Source: Streptomyces violaceusniger Tu 4113 | GTDB lineage: Bacteria > Actinomycetota > Actinomycetes > Streptomycetales > Streptomycetaceae | Reading direction: 5' to 3' | DNA length: 64,000 nt | Assembly: GCF_000147815.2 (NCBI RefSeq) | Contig: NC_015957.1 | Span: 1,116,001 to 1,180,000, forward strand | Part shown: positions 23,544 through 32,020 of the stretch, piece by piece | Position numbering within the stretch: the stretch's first letter is position 1 | Layout of the letters: each line of letters begins with the position of its first letter | Position numbers and translations under genes: made by a program | Notes under the pieces: model-generated | The model's database searches: none | What the model saw: the letters and a program-made list of their open reading frames with translations, nothing else | Told to the model about the DNA's origin: nothing

Positions 23544-25154
23544 CTAGGCGCGCCGTACCGAACGTCCCGCCAGGACGTCCGTCCGCCGGCCGTTCTCGAT
23601 GACGAAGCGGCCGTCGATGAGGACGTGGGGCATGCCGGTCGGCAGGGTGCGTGGGGTGTCGAAGGTCGAGCCCGCGGCCACCGTCTCCGGGTCGAAGAGG
23701 ACGAGGTCGGCGCGGTAGCCCTCGTGGATCCGGCCGCGGTCGGGGAGGCGGAGGCGGGCCGCGGGGCGGGAGGTGAGGTGGGCTACGCACTCCTCCAGGG
23801 TGAGGACGCCCAGCTCGCGGACGTAGCGGCCGAGGTACTGGGGGAAGGTGCCGTACGCGCGGGGGTGGGGCTTGGCGCCCTGGAGGATGCCGTCGCTGCC
23901 GCCTGTGTGGACGGGGTGCTTCATGATCGCCTGGACGTTCTCCTCGTGCCCGACGTGTTGCAGGATCGTCGCGCCGAGGTGGTCGTCCAGGAGGAGGCGG
24001 CGGGCGGTGATCCAGGGGGCCTCGCCGCGTTCGCGGGCGCTCGCGGCGATGGTCCGGCCGACGTAGCCGGTGAGGGACGGGTCGTTCACGCCGGAGATCT
24101 CGATCGTGTCCCAGTCCATCGGTACGCCGTGGCAGCCGTCCGCTCCTTCCACCTCCATCACATGGCGGATGCGCTCGGCCGTCCCGTCGTCGCGCAGCCG
24201 CGCGAGCGCCGCGTCGGGGCCGCCCTCGGCCGCCCAGCTCGGCATCATCGCGGCCAGCGTGGTGCAGCCGGGGAGGTAGGGGTAGGTGTCGAGGGTGATG
24301 TCGGCGCCGTCGGCGAGGGCGGTGTCGAGGAGGGTGAGGAGTTCGGGGGCGCGGCCCTTGTTGAGGCCGAAGTTCATGGTGGCGTGGGCGAGGTGGAGCG
24401 CGCAGCCGGCCTCGCGGGTGAGGGCCACCATCTCCTCGTACGCGCGCAGGGCGCCGGCGCCGTAGGAGCGGTGGTGCGGGCAGTAGTAGCCGTCGTACGC
24501 GGCCACGACCCGGCACAGCTCGGTGAGTTCGGCGTCGGAGGCGTACATCCCGGGGGTGTAGGTGAGGCCGGAGGAGAGGCCGACGGCGCCCTGCTGAAGC
24601 CCCTCGGCCACCAGCTCCTTCATCCGGGCGACCTCCGCCGGTGTCGCGTCGCGGTCCTCCCAGCCGACCGCGAGCATCCGGACGGTGCCCTGGGGGATGA
24701 GGTAGGCGGCGTTGACCGCGATGCCCTGGCCGTCGAAGCCGTGGTCGAGGCGGTCGAGGAACTCCCCGACGGTGCGCCAGGTGAAGTCGATGTCGGAACC
24801 GTCGCCGTTCCAGCCGGTGATGGCGGTACGGATCTGGGCGAGGGTCTCGTCGTCCACGGGGGCGTACGAGAGCCCGTCCTGGCCGATGACCTCGAGGGTC
24901 ACGCCCTGCGCGGCCTTCGCCGAGTGGTCGGGGTCGCGCAGCAGCGCGAGGTCGCTGTGCGCGTGCATGTCGATGAAGCCGGGGGAGAGGACGAGGCCGT
25001 CCGCGTCCACCGTGCGGCGGGCGGCGGGGCGCGGCCCGCCGCCGTCCTCACGGACGACGGCGGCGATCCGGCCGCCGTCCACGGCCACATCGGCCCGGTA
25101 GGCGGCACCACCGGTGCCGTCGATGACGCGTGCGTCGCGGATGACCAGGTCCAT
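23544..25154 (-). CDS. N-acyl-D-amino-acid deacylase (D-aminoacylase)
   Basis: A 536-aa metal-dependent amidohydrolase removing the acyl group from N-acyl-D-amino acids. Evidence: DLVIRDARVIDGTGGAAYRA at the N-terminus, the metal-binding HxH in PGFIDMHAHSD (about residue 63), SSGLTYTPGMYAS, the acidic/His cluster YYCPHHRSYG, HVGHEENVQAIM, and the catalytic Asp in HTGGSDGILQGAKPHPRAYG. Start is ATG 25154 with GGGAG upstream. It lies 47 bases after a D-serine deaminase-like gene on the same strand, so the pair could deacylate and then deaminate D-amino acids. Confidence 0.92.
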   Translation of the reverse strand: MDLVIRDARVIDGTGGAAYRADVAVDGGRIAAVVREDGGGPRPAARRTVDADGLVLSPGFIDMHAHSDLALLRDPDHSAKAAQGVTLEVIGQDGLSYAPVDDETLAQIRTAITGWNGDGSDIDFTWRTVGEFLDRLDHGFDGQGIAVNAAYLIPQGTVRMLAVGWEDRDATPAEVARMKELVAEGLQQGAVGLSSGLTYTPGMYASDAELTELCRVVAAYDGYYCPHHRSYGAGALRAYEEMVALTREAGCALHLAHATMNFGLNKGRAPELLTLLDTALADGADITLDTYPYLPGCTTLAAMMPSWAAEGGPDAALARLRDDGTAERIRHVMEVEGADGCHGVPMDWDTIEISGVNDPSLTGYVGRTIAASARERGEAPWITARRLLLDDHLGATILQHVGHEENVQAIMKHPVHTGGSDGILQGAKPHPRAYGTFPQYLGRYVRELGVLTLEECVAHLTSRPAARLRLPDRGRIHEGYRADLVLFDPETVAAGSTFDTPRTLPTGMPHVLIDGRFVIENGRRTDVLAGRSVRRA

Positions 25155-25200
25155 GGGGTGCGTCTCCCTGTGCGCGGAGTGGGGCGGAGCCCCGGAGGGG

Positions 25201-26490
25201 TCAGAAGCAGGTGCGGATGTAGTCCGTGACCGTGCCGTCCGCCTCCGCCACCGGAATGAGCTGCCACTTGTCGAAGCTGGTGCACGGATGCGAGAGCCCC
25301 AGGGCCACCCAGTCGCCGACCTCCAGCTCCGTGCCGTCCGCGACGGTGACCCAGGCGTGCTGGTCGGAGAGGGCCGTGATGGCCAGGCCCGTGGCGGGGC
25401 GGGTGGAGCCGTCGCGGGCCGAGCGGATGAGCTGGGGTGCGGGCAGGTCGAGGTCATAGGCCGCGTCCCGCTTGCCCGCGTTGAGGAACGCCTGGCCGGG
25501 CTCGGGGCGGGAGACGACCTGGGCCCACAGGCGGAAGGCCGGGTGCAGCTCGCCCTCCTCCGGGACGCGGTTGAAGGGGGTGAGGTGCCGGTAGTGACCG
25601 TCGTCGTGGGAGACGTACGCACCCGAGCGCAGCAGCTTCAGCACCGGCCGGGACAGCGTGGGCAACTCCGCGAGGACGTCGGCCACCGCGTCGAACCACG
25701 CGCTGCCGCCCGCGCTGACGACCACCTCGTCCACGCCCTCGAAGCGGCCCGCCGCGTCGAACTCCGCGGCCAGCGCGGTGAGCCGGCGCAGCCATGCCCG
25801 CACCCGCTCGCCGTCCGGCTTCGGCACCTCGCCCTCGTAGCCGGCCACGCCGACCAGCCGCAGGGTCCCGGTGGCCGCGACCGCGTCGGCGACCGCCGCG
25901 CACTCCGCCTCCGTACGGACCCCGGTCCGTGCACCCTCGCCGCCGCCCAGCTCGACCACCACCTCCACCGGCCGTCGCGCGCCCGCCTCCCGCAGCGCCG
26001 CGTCCATCAGCTCGACGCCGCGCACCGAGTCGACGTAGGCGATGAAGCGGAAATCGGGGTCGGCGTCGAGCTCGGCCGCGAGCCAGTGCAGGGCGGCGGC
26101 GTCGACGACCTCGTTGGCGAGGAAGATCCGCTGGATGCCGAAGGCCCGGTAGACCCGCACGTGGGTGGGGACGGCCGCGGTGATGCCCCAAGCCCCGTGG
26201 GCGAGCTGGCGCTCGAAGAGCTGGGGGGCCATGGAGGTCTTGCCGTGCGGGGCGAAGGCGAGCCCATGGGCGGCGGAGTAGCGCTCCATCGCCACCAGAT
26301 TGTGCTCCAGCGCCTCGGCCGACAGCGCCAGCACGGGCGTGGTGAAGCCGCCGGTGAACAGGGAGCGCCGCTCGGCGGCGAGCTCGCCGACCGTAAGGCC
26401 CTCGGCGCTCGCAGGCAGCCCCTTGAAGCGGTGGTCCACGCGCTCCTGCGCGAGAGCGGCGATGGCCTGGTCGCTGTGGTCGGTGGCCAT
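25201..26490 (-). CDS. D-serine deaminase-like PLP enzyme (fold type III)
   Basis: A 429-aa protein with an N-terminal alanine racemase-type barrel and a C-terminal D-serine dehydratase-like beta domain. The PLP lysine is in AFAPHGKTSMAPQLF (about residue 74); other conserved parts are EVVVELGGGEGARTGVR, VSAGGSAWF and SYVSHDDGHYRH-type histidines in GAYVSHDDGHYR; the C-terminus SHPCTSFDKWQLIP carries the His/Cys zinc pair of DSD1-type enzymes. Start at ATG 26490, after GGAGG. It probably deaminates D-serine, D-threonine or related D-amino acids to 2-oxo acids. Confidence 0.88.
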   Translation of the reverse strand: MATDHSDQAIAALAQERVDHRFKGLPASAEGLTVGELAAERRSLFTGGFTTPVLALSAEALEHNLVAMERYSAAHGLAFAPHGKTSMAPQLFERQLAHGAWGITAAVPTHVRVYRAFGIQRIFLANEVVDAAALHWLAAELDADPDFRFIAYVDSVRGVELMDAALREAGARRPVEVVVELGGGEGARTGVRTEAECAAVADAVAATGTLRLVGVAGYEGEVPKPDGERVRAWLRRLTALAAEFDAAGRFEGVDEVVVSAGGSAWFDAVADVLAELPTLSRPVLKLLRSGAYVSHDDGHYRHLTPFNRVPEEGELHPAFRLWAQVVSRPEPGQAFLNAGKRDAAYDLDLPAPQLIRSARDGSTRPATGLAITALSDQHAWVTVADGTELEVGDWVALGLSHPCTSFDKWQLIPVAEADGTVTDYIRTCF

Positions 26491-26637
26491 GGAGGCGCCT
26501 CCATTACAGATTCCGGTTGCAATCTCTGCAACGTTCATTGCGCATATCGCTTAGCGCTGTCTAACATCCCGCCCAGCACCGGGTCAACGGTGTGTGGCTG
26601 ACCCCCATCCGTCCACCCACGAGGAGCGAGACCAACC
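26491..26637. promoter_or_regulatory. Divergent control region with inverted repeats (GTTGCA-N5-TGCAAC)
   Basis: A 147-bp region between the D-amino-acid genes and the kinase-IclR operon. GTTGCA (26516-26521) and TGCAAC (26527-26532) form a 6-5-6 palindrome, and a second pair GCAA/TTGC overlaps it (26528-26540). IclR-family operators are short imperfect palindromes, so this is the most likely binding site of the IclR regulator encoded at 27867. Confidence 0.5.
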
Positions 26638-27870
26638 GTGTCCCCTCTCCCCAGCGTCGAGGCCGCCGATGGTGTTGCTGATGTCGTCGATGACGTCATC
26701 GATGTCGTCGACGTCGTCTGCCTCGGCGAGTCGATGGTGACCTTCGTGCCGTCCCGCCCGGGTCGGCTGGCGGACGTCCCCTCCTTCGCCCGGGGCATCG
26801 GCGGCGCCGAGTCCAATGTCGCCTGTGGCCTGGCCCGCGCCGGGCACCGCGCGCGCTGGATCAGCCGGGTGGGCACGGACGGCTTCGGCGAGCACCTGGT
26901 GCGGGAGATCGCGGCCACCGGCGTGGACACGGCCTACGTCCAGCGCGATCCGCACCGCCCCACCGGCATCTACTTCCGCACGGCGGGCGAGCGCGCCGTC
27001 GGCTCGGAGCAGGTGGACGGGTCCGAAACGGTGGACGGGGCCGGACCCGCCGACGGGAACGGCGCCGCCGACGGGAACGGACCCGCGGAGTCGCCGGATT
27101 CGCCTGAGCCGCTCGCCGAGGTGGTCTACTACCGGGCCGGATCCGCCGCCGCGGCCATGTCCCCGGCGCTCATCCCCCGGGAGCGGGCCTGGTCCGGCCG
27201 GGTGCTCCATCTGACCGGGATCACCCCGGCCCTCTCCGCCGACTGCCGCACGCTGATGCACGAGCTGACCGCACGCGCCCCCGGCCGCCCCCTCGTCTCC
27301 TTCGACCTCAACTACCGGGTCTCCCTCTGGCAGCGGGAGGCGGATGCCGAACGGGGCCCCGCCGTCCTGCTGGGCCTGGCCCGCGGCTGCGACCTCGTCT
27401 TCGTCGGCGAGGACGAGGCCGAGGCGGTCTGGGGGGTGAGCGGCCCGGCGGCGATCCGGGCGGCGCTGCCCGAACCGGAGCTGCTGGTCGTCAAGCAGGG
27501 CGGCGCCGGGGCCACCGCCTACGCCCGCTGCCCGGACGGCACCGACGACGTCACCTTCGAACCGGCCCCGCGCGTCGATGTCGTCGCCCCCGTCGGCGCG
27601 GGCGACGCCTTCGCCGCCGGTTTCCTCTCCGGCACCCTGCGCGGCCTGCCCGTCGCCGAACGGCTGCGCCACGGCCACCTCATGGCCGCCGCCGCCCTCA
27701 CCGTCCCCGGCGACCTCGGCACCCCGCCCTCCCGTGAGCACGCCGACCACCTGGTGGCACTCGATGCCGCGCAGTGGGGCACACTGCGGTTCGGCCCCGG
27801 CTGGACAGATCTGCCGACTCCCGCCGAAAAGTGGGCCGAGACCGCAGCGGTGGAGGTATCCGACTCATGA
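26638..27870 (+). CDS. PfkB-family sugar kinase, 2-keto-3-deoxygluconate kinase-like
   Basis: A 410-aa cytoplasmic kinase. PfkB motifs: GGAESNVACGLARAG with WISRVGTDGFGEHL near the N-terminus, SFDLNYRVSLW, and the ATP/anion-hole motif PVGAGDAFAAGFLSG (about residues 318-332, catalytic Asp in GAGD). KDG kinases phosphorylate 2-keto-3-deoxygluconate; fructokinase-like activity is an alternative. It is longer than usual for two reasons: a Val/Asp-repeat N-terminus (VADVVDDVIDVVDVV) and a ~40-residue Gly/Asp/Pro-rich insertion (residues ~120-160). GTG 26638 follows GAGGAG. It overlaps the iclR gene by 4 bases. Confidence 0.87.
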   Translation: MSPLPSVEAADGVADVVDDVIDVVDVVCLGESMVTFVPSRPGRLADVPSFARGIGGAESNVACGLARAGHRARWISRVGTDGFGEHLVREIAATGVDTAYVQRDPHRPTGIYFRTAGERAVGSEQVDGSETVDGAGPADGNGAADGNGPAESPDSPEPLAEVVYYRAGSAAAAMSPALIPRERAWSGRVLHLTGITPALSADCRTLMHELTARAPGRPLVSFDLNYRVSLWQREADAERGPAVLLGLARGCDLVFVGEDEAEAVWGVSGPAAIRAALPEPELLVVKQGGAGATAYARCPDGTDDVTFEPAPRVDVVAPVGAGDAFAAGFLSGTLRGLPVAERLRHGHLMAAAALTVPGDLGTPPSREHADHLVALDAAQWGTLRFGPGWTDLPTPAEKWAETAAVEVSDS

Positions 27871-28700
27871 GCCAGACCGTCGACCGAGCGCTGAGCATCC
27901 TGCCGCTGCTGGCGGAGGGCCCGGCCAACCTGGAGCAGGTCGCCACGCGGCTGGGCGTGCACAAGTCGACCGCGCTGCGGCTGCTGCGCACCCTCCATGA
28001 GCACGGCATGGTCTACCGCCAGCAGGACCAGCGCTACCGCCTCGGCGCCCGCCTCTTCGCGCTCGCGCAGGAGGCGGTGGAGAACCTCGACGTACGCGAG
28101 ATCGCCCACCCCCATCTGCTGGCGCTCAACGAGCGGTGCGGGCACACCGTCCACCTCGCGGTGTACGAGGAGAACGAGGTGCTCTACATCGACAAGGTGG
28201 AGAGCCGCTACCCGGTGCGGATGTACTCGCGGATCGGCAAGCCCGTCGCCATCACCGTCGCCGCCGTGGCCAAGCTGCTGCTGGCCGATCTGCCCGAGTC
28301 CGAGCGGCGGACGCTGGCCGAGCGGCTCACCTACCCCGCGTACACGCCCCGTTCGACACCGAACGCCGCCGCGTTCCTCAAGGAGCTGGCGACCGTACGC
28401 GAACAGGGCTGGGCCACCGACTTCGGCGGCCACGAGGAGTCGATCAACTGCGTCGGGGCGCCGATCCGGGGTACGGACGGGCGGGTCGTCGCCGCCTGCT
28501 CGGTGTCGGCGCCCAACGTCGTCGTCAGCGCCGAGGAACTCCTCTCCCTGCTGCCGCTGGTGCGCCGCACGGCGGAGGAGATCAGCCGGGAATACTCGGG
28601 CGGCGCCCTGGTGTCCGCACCGGTGTCCCACGCCTCGCAGAACCCTTCCCAAGTAACAGCAGAAACACCCGAGAAGAAAGCCGAGGAGCCCTCCTCATGA
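27867..28700 (+). CDS. IclR family transcriptional regulator
   Basis: A 277-aa regulator. The winged helix-turn-helix at the N-terminus (VDRALSILPLLAEGP, VATRLGVHKSTALRLLRTL) precedes an IclR effector domain (RYRLGARLFAL; VEENEV-type VYEENEVLYIDKVES; GHEESINCVGAPIRG). Coupled by ATGA to the upstream kinase and downstream RidA. It probably controls this catabolic locus from the divergent region at 26491-26637, with a 2-oxo acid or sugar acid as effector; that is an inference. Confidence 0.92.
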   Translation: MSQTVDRALSILPLLAEGPANLEQVATRLGVHKSTALRLLRTLHEHGMVYRQQDQRYRLGARLFALAQEAVENLDVREIAHPHLLALNERCGHTVHLAVYEENEVLYIDKVESRYPVRMYSRIGKPVAITVAAVAKLLLADLPESERRTLAERLTYPAYTPRSTPNAAAFLKELATVREQGWATDFGGHEESINCVGAPIRGTDGRVVAACSVSAPNVVVSAEELLSLLPLVRRTAEEISREYSGGALVSAPVSHASQNPSQVTAETPEKKAEEPSS

Positions 28701-29110
28701 CCGAGAAGCTGCAGAAGACCCCGATCACCCCGGCCACGCACACCACCCCGCCCGCCAAGTTCTCCCACGGTGTGAAGAAGGGGAACGTCCTCCAGGTCGC
28801 CGGTCAGGTCGGCTTCGGCCCCGCCGTCGCGGGCCAGGCCCCCACCCCCGTCGGGCCGACCCTGCGCGAGCAGACCCTGCAGACCCTGCGCAATGTGCAG
28901 GCCGTACTGGAGGAGGGCGGCGCGAGCTGGGAGGACGCCATGATGGTGCGCGTCTACCTCACCGACACCGGCCACTTCGCCGAATTCAACGAGATCTACA
29001 ACGAGTTCTTCGCCGACCTCAAGGAGGCCCCGGCCGCTCGTACGACGGTCTACGTCGGCCTCCCCGCCGGTCTGCTCGTCGAGATCGACGCCCTCGCCGT
29101 CCTGGGCTGA
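28697..29110 (+). CDS. ridA: RidA family protein (enamine/imine deaminase)
   Basis: A 137-aa member of the YjgF/YER057c/UK114 (RidA) family, which hydrolyses reactive enamine and imine intermediates released by PLP dehydratases. Key pieces are FSHGVKKGNVLQVAGQVG near the start, the conserved Arg in PAARTTVYVGLP, and the C-terminal LVEIDALAVLG. Its presence beside a D-serine deaminase-like enzyme makes biochemical sense, since that reaction yields 2-aminoacrylate. It overlaps iclR by 4 bases and is followed by a strong hairpin. Confidence 0.93.
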   Translation: MTEKLQKTPITPATHTTPPAKFSHGVKKGNVLQVAGQVGFGPAVAGQAPTPVGPTLREQTLQTLRNVQAVLEEGGASWEDAMMVRVYLTDTGHFAEFNEIYNEFFADLKEAPAARTTVYVGLPAGLLVEIDALAVLG

Positions 29111-29125
29111 CCCCGAAAACCCCGT

Positions 29126-29152
29126 GGCGGGCGGGAGCGCCTCCCGCCCGCC
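29126..29152 (+). terminator. Terminator after ridA
   Basis: GGCGGGCGGGAG and CTCCCGCCCGCC form a perfect 12-bp stem with a 3-base loop, 15 bases after the ridA stop. It separates the kinase-iclR-ridA operon from gntP, which may have its own promoter or depend on read-through. Confidence 0.85.
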
Positions 29153-29287
29153 GCGGGTTCCACCCCTGACTCGTCCTCACCGTCCCCGTCGCCGGAAGCT
29201 CGAGCCCTGATCAACCGCACCCACGCTCATCCAGCGCGCGGCCCCCCGCCGTGCGGCGGTACCCCCTACCCACACCCGGAGTTCCCC

Positions 29288-30760
29288 ATGCTGCTCGCGG
29301 CCGCTCCCGCTGCCGAGACACCACCCCACACCGGTGGTCTGCTCGCGCTCATCGACGGCACCGCCGGTCTGCTGACCGTCGCCGCCCTCGGCATCGCGCT
29401 ACTGCTCTACCTGATCATCAAGGTCCGGCTGCAGCCCTTCGTGGCGCTGCTCGGCGTCTCCATCGCGGTCGGTCTGGCCGCAGGTCTCTCGGTCACCGAA
29501 CTCTTCGGCACGGTCCAGAAGTCGGACGCCGTCTCGCTCATCGAATCCGGTATGGGCGGCATCCTCGGCCACATAGCCATCATCATCGGCCTGGGCACGA
29601 TGCTCGGCGCGATACTCGAGGTGTCCGGCGGCGCGGAGGCGCTCAGCGCCCGGCTGCTCGGCATCTTCGGGGAGAAGCGGTCACCGCTCGCGATGGGCCT
29701 GACCGGCCTGATCTTCGGCATACCCGTCTTCTTCGACGTCGGCATCTTCGTCCTCGCGCCGATCGTCTACGCGGCCGCCAAGCGCAGCGGCAAGTCCATC
29801 CTGCTCTACGCGATGCCGCTGCTCGCGGGCCTGTCCATGACCCACGCCTTCCTGCCGCCGCACCCCGGCCCGGTGGCCGCGGCCGGACTGTTCCATGTCG
29901 ACCTGGGCTGGGTCATCCTGATGGGCATCGTCGTCGGCATCCCGTCGGTGCTCGCCGCGTGGGGCTACGCCGCCTGGATCGGCAAGCGCATCTTCGTCCC
30001 CGTACCGCAGGACATGGTCGAGGCGGCCGAGGAGTCCCGGGAGGCGGTCGCGGCCCAGCAGCGCGCCTCCGGCGTCGCCCCGGCCGAGCGGCCGGTTTCG
30101 GTGGCCACGGTGCTCGCGATCATCGGCACCCCGCTCGTCCTGATCCTCTGCGCCACCTTCTCCTCCGTCGCGCTGGACCCGAGCACCGGCCGCTCGGTCA
30201 TCGAGTTCTTCGGCCACCCCTTCGTGGCGCTGACGATCGCCCTGCTCCTCGCCTACTACCTGCTGGGCATCCGGCGCGGCTGGTCCCGCAAGTCCCTGGA
30301 GACCGTCTCCACCGCCTCCCTCAAGCCCGTCGGCAACATCCTCCTGGTCGTCGGTGCGGGCGGGGTCTTCGGCGCGGTCCTCAAGGGCAGCGGTGTCGCC
30401 CAGGCCCTGGCCGACGCCTTCGACAGCGCGGGCCTGCCGGTCATCGTGCTGGCCTGGCTGATCTCGGTGGTGCTCCGGGTGGCCCAGGGCTCGGCGACGG
30501 TCGCGATCGTCACGACGGCGGGCATCGTCACCCCGATGCTCTCCGAGGGCCACTACTCCCAGGCCCATCTGGCGCTGGTCATCATGGCCATCTCGGCGGG
30601 CTCGATCTTCGCCTCGCATGTGAACGACGGTGGCTTCTGGATGGTGGCGAAGTACTTCGGCATCTCCGAGAGCGACACGCTGAAGTCCTGGACGGTCCTG
30701 GAGACGGTGCTGTCGGTGGCCGGTTTCGTCGTGGCGGCCCTGCTGAGCATCGTCATCTAG
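29288..30760 (+). CDS. gntP: GntP family gluconate/sugar-acid permease
   Basis: A 490-aa polytopic inner-membrane protein with about 12-14 helices. GntP hallmarks: IKVRLQPFVALLGVSIAVGL, GHIAIIIGLGTMLGAILEVSGGAE, FGIPVFFDVGIFVLAPI, PLLAGLSMTHAFLPPHPGP and GSIFASHVNDGGFWMV. Members take up gluconate, other aldonates or D-serine by proton symport. The linked KDG-type kinase favours a sugar acid, while the linked D-serine deaminase-like gene favours D-serine; sequence alone does not decide. GGAG lies 6 bases before ATG 29288. Confidence 0.93.
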   Translation: MLLAAAPAAETPPHTGGLLALIDGTAGLLTVAALGIALLLYLIIKVRLQPFVALLGVSIAVGLAAGLSVTELFGTVQKSDAVSLIESGMGGILGHIAIIIGLGTMLGAILEVSGGAEALSARLLGIFGEKRSPLAMGLTGLIFGIPVFFDVGIFVLAPIVYAAAKRSGKSILLYAMPLLAGLSMTHAFLPPHPGPVAAAGLFHVDLGWVILMGIVVGIPSVLAAWGYAAWIGKRIFVPVPQDMVEAAEESREAVAAQQRASGVAPAERPVSVATVLAIIGTPLVLILCATFSSVALDPSTGRSVIEFFGHPFVALTIALLLAYYLLGIRRGWSRKSLETVSTASLKPVGNILLVVGAGGVFGAVLKGSGVAQALADAFDSAGLPVIVLAWLISVVLRVAQGSATVAIVTTAGIVTPMLSEGHYSQAHLALVIMAISAGSIFASHVNDGGFWMVAKYFGISESDTLKSWTVLETVLSVAGFVVAALLSIVI

Positions 30761-31078
30761 CGGACGGCGCCCGCATGACGACGGCCCCCGCATCCCGGCG
30801 GAAACCGCCGGGATGCGGGGGCCGTCGCTTCCAGCTCAATTCCGCTCCGTGCCCAGTTGGCATTCACCGCAGCATTCACCATTGCAACTGATTCATGGGA
30901 GCATCCGATTTTGATCAAATGATGGCAAAGAATGCTGGCCCCAAAGAGTGAGCTGGTGCTCGGCGACGACGTCGCGAATGCCAAGTCGTTTCATGTTCTA
31001 CGTAGATTCAACTCTCCATCCCCCTGAGCAGCATGATCAATCCATAGGGTCCTTGAGGTATTTGAAGGAAAGGGACCC
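30761..31078. other. Intergenic region before the ABC/phosphoesterase operon
   Basis: 318 bp. The left part holds the gntP terminator. The right part (30850-31078) is unusually AT-rich for this genome, with a perfect 10-bp palindrome TTTGATCAAA at 30910-30919, and should contain the promoter of the operon at 31079. No gene seen. Confidence 0.5.
30780..30826 (+). terminator. Very strong terminator after gntP
   Basis: A perfect 22-bp inverted repeat with an AAA loop (arms 30780-30801 and 30805-30826), 20 bases after the gntP stop. Confidence 0.95.
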
Positions 31079-32020
31079 ATGGAAGAACTCCGCGCACTCC
31101 GGGCTCGCGGTATCACGAAGAGCTTCGGTGATGTCGTCGCCCTGGACGGCATCGATCTCGATGTAACGCAGGGTCGGATCCACGGCCTGGTCGGACCGAA
31201 CGGCGCCGGAAAAACGACGTTGCTCGGCCTTCTGCTGGGGCTCGCGGTCGCCGACAGCGGTCGCCTGGAGGTCCTGGGTACACCGGTCGAGCGGGCACTC
31301 GACGCTCCCGACGGTGTCGCCGGCTTCGTGGACGGCCCCGCTCTCTACCCCTCGCTCACCCCACGGCAGAACCTCGCCGCGCTGGCCGCACTCCGCGGCC
31401 ACGACGCGCGCACGGCGGGGATCGACGACGTACTCGCCGAGGTCGGTCTCACCGACGTCGCCGACGACCGTACCCGCGGCTTCTCCCTCGGCATGCGCCA
31501 GCGGCTCGGGCTCGCCGCCGCCCTGCTGACCAAGCCCCGGCTGCTCGTGCTCGACGAACCGTCCAACGGCCTCGACCCGGCGGGCAAGAAGCACGTGCAC
31601 GGTGTCCTCAGCCGGCTCGCGGCCGACGGAACCGCCGTCGTGCTCTCCAGCCACAACATGGACGACCTCGAGGCGCTGTGCTCCGAGGTGACCATCCTCG
31701 CCGCCGGACGCGTCGTCTTCTCCGGCCCGCTGTCCAAGCTGGCCACCGAGAACCGCGAACTCGACTACCGGCTGCTCACCTCCGACCCGCAGGCCGCGCG
31801 CCGGCTGGCGGACGACGCGCCGGGGATCCAGGTCGTCGACGACCCCGGGGTGCGGCAGGACGCCGGACTGCTCGTCGTACGCGCCCTGATGCCGGCCCTC
31901 GACCAACTCGTGGTGCGGCTGGTGGAGAGGGGCGTCGCGCTGCGCGAGCTCACTCCCATGGTGTCCCCGCTCGAAGCCGCGTTTCTCGCCCTCACCGAGC
32001 AGCAGGAGGCGGACAGATGA
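31079..32020 (+). CDS. ABC transporter ATP-binding protein (drug/lipid exporter type)
   Basis: A 313-aa ATPase. Walker A is GPNGAGKTT (about residue 41), the signature is FSLGMRQRLGLAAALL, Walker B is LLVLDEPSNGLDP, and the switch His is in VVLSSHNMDD. The C-terminal ~90 residues are the extension typical of DrrA/CcmA/BcrA-like exporter subunits. ATG 31079 follows GAAGGAAAGG. It overlaps the permease gene by 4 bases (ATGA). First gene of a three-gene operon with the permease and a secreted phosphoesterase. Confidence 0.92.
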   Translation: MEELRALRARGITKSFGDVVALDGIDLDVTQGRIHGLVGPNGAGKTTLLGLLLGLAVADSGRLEVLGTPVERALDAPDGVAGFVDGPALYPSLTPRQNLAALAALRGHDARTAGIDDVLAEVGLTDVADDRTRGFSLGMRQRLGLAAALLTKPRLLVLDEPSNGLDPAGKKHVHGVLSRLAADGTAVVLSSHNMDDLEALCSEVTILAAGRVVFSGPLSKLATENRELDYRLLTSDPQAARRLADDAPGIQVVDDPGVRQDAGLLVVRALMPALDQLVVRLVERGVALRELTPMVSPLEAAFLALTEQQEADR

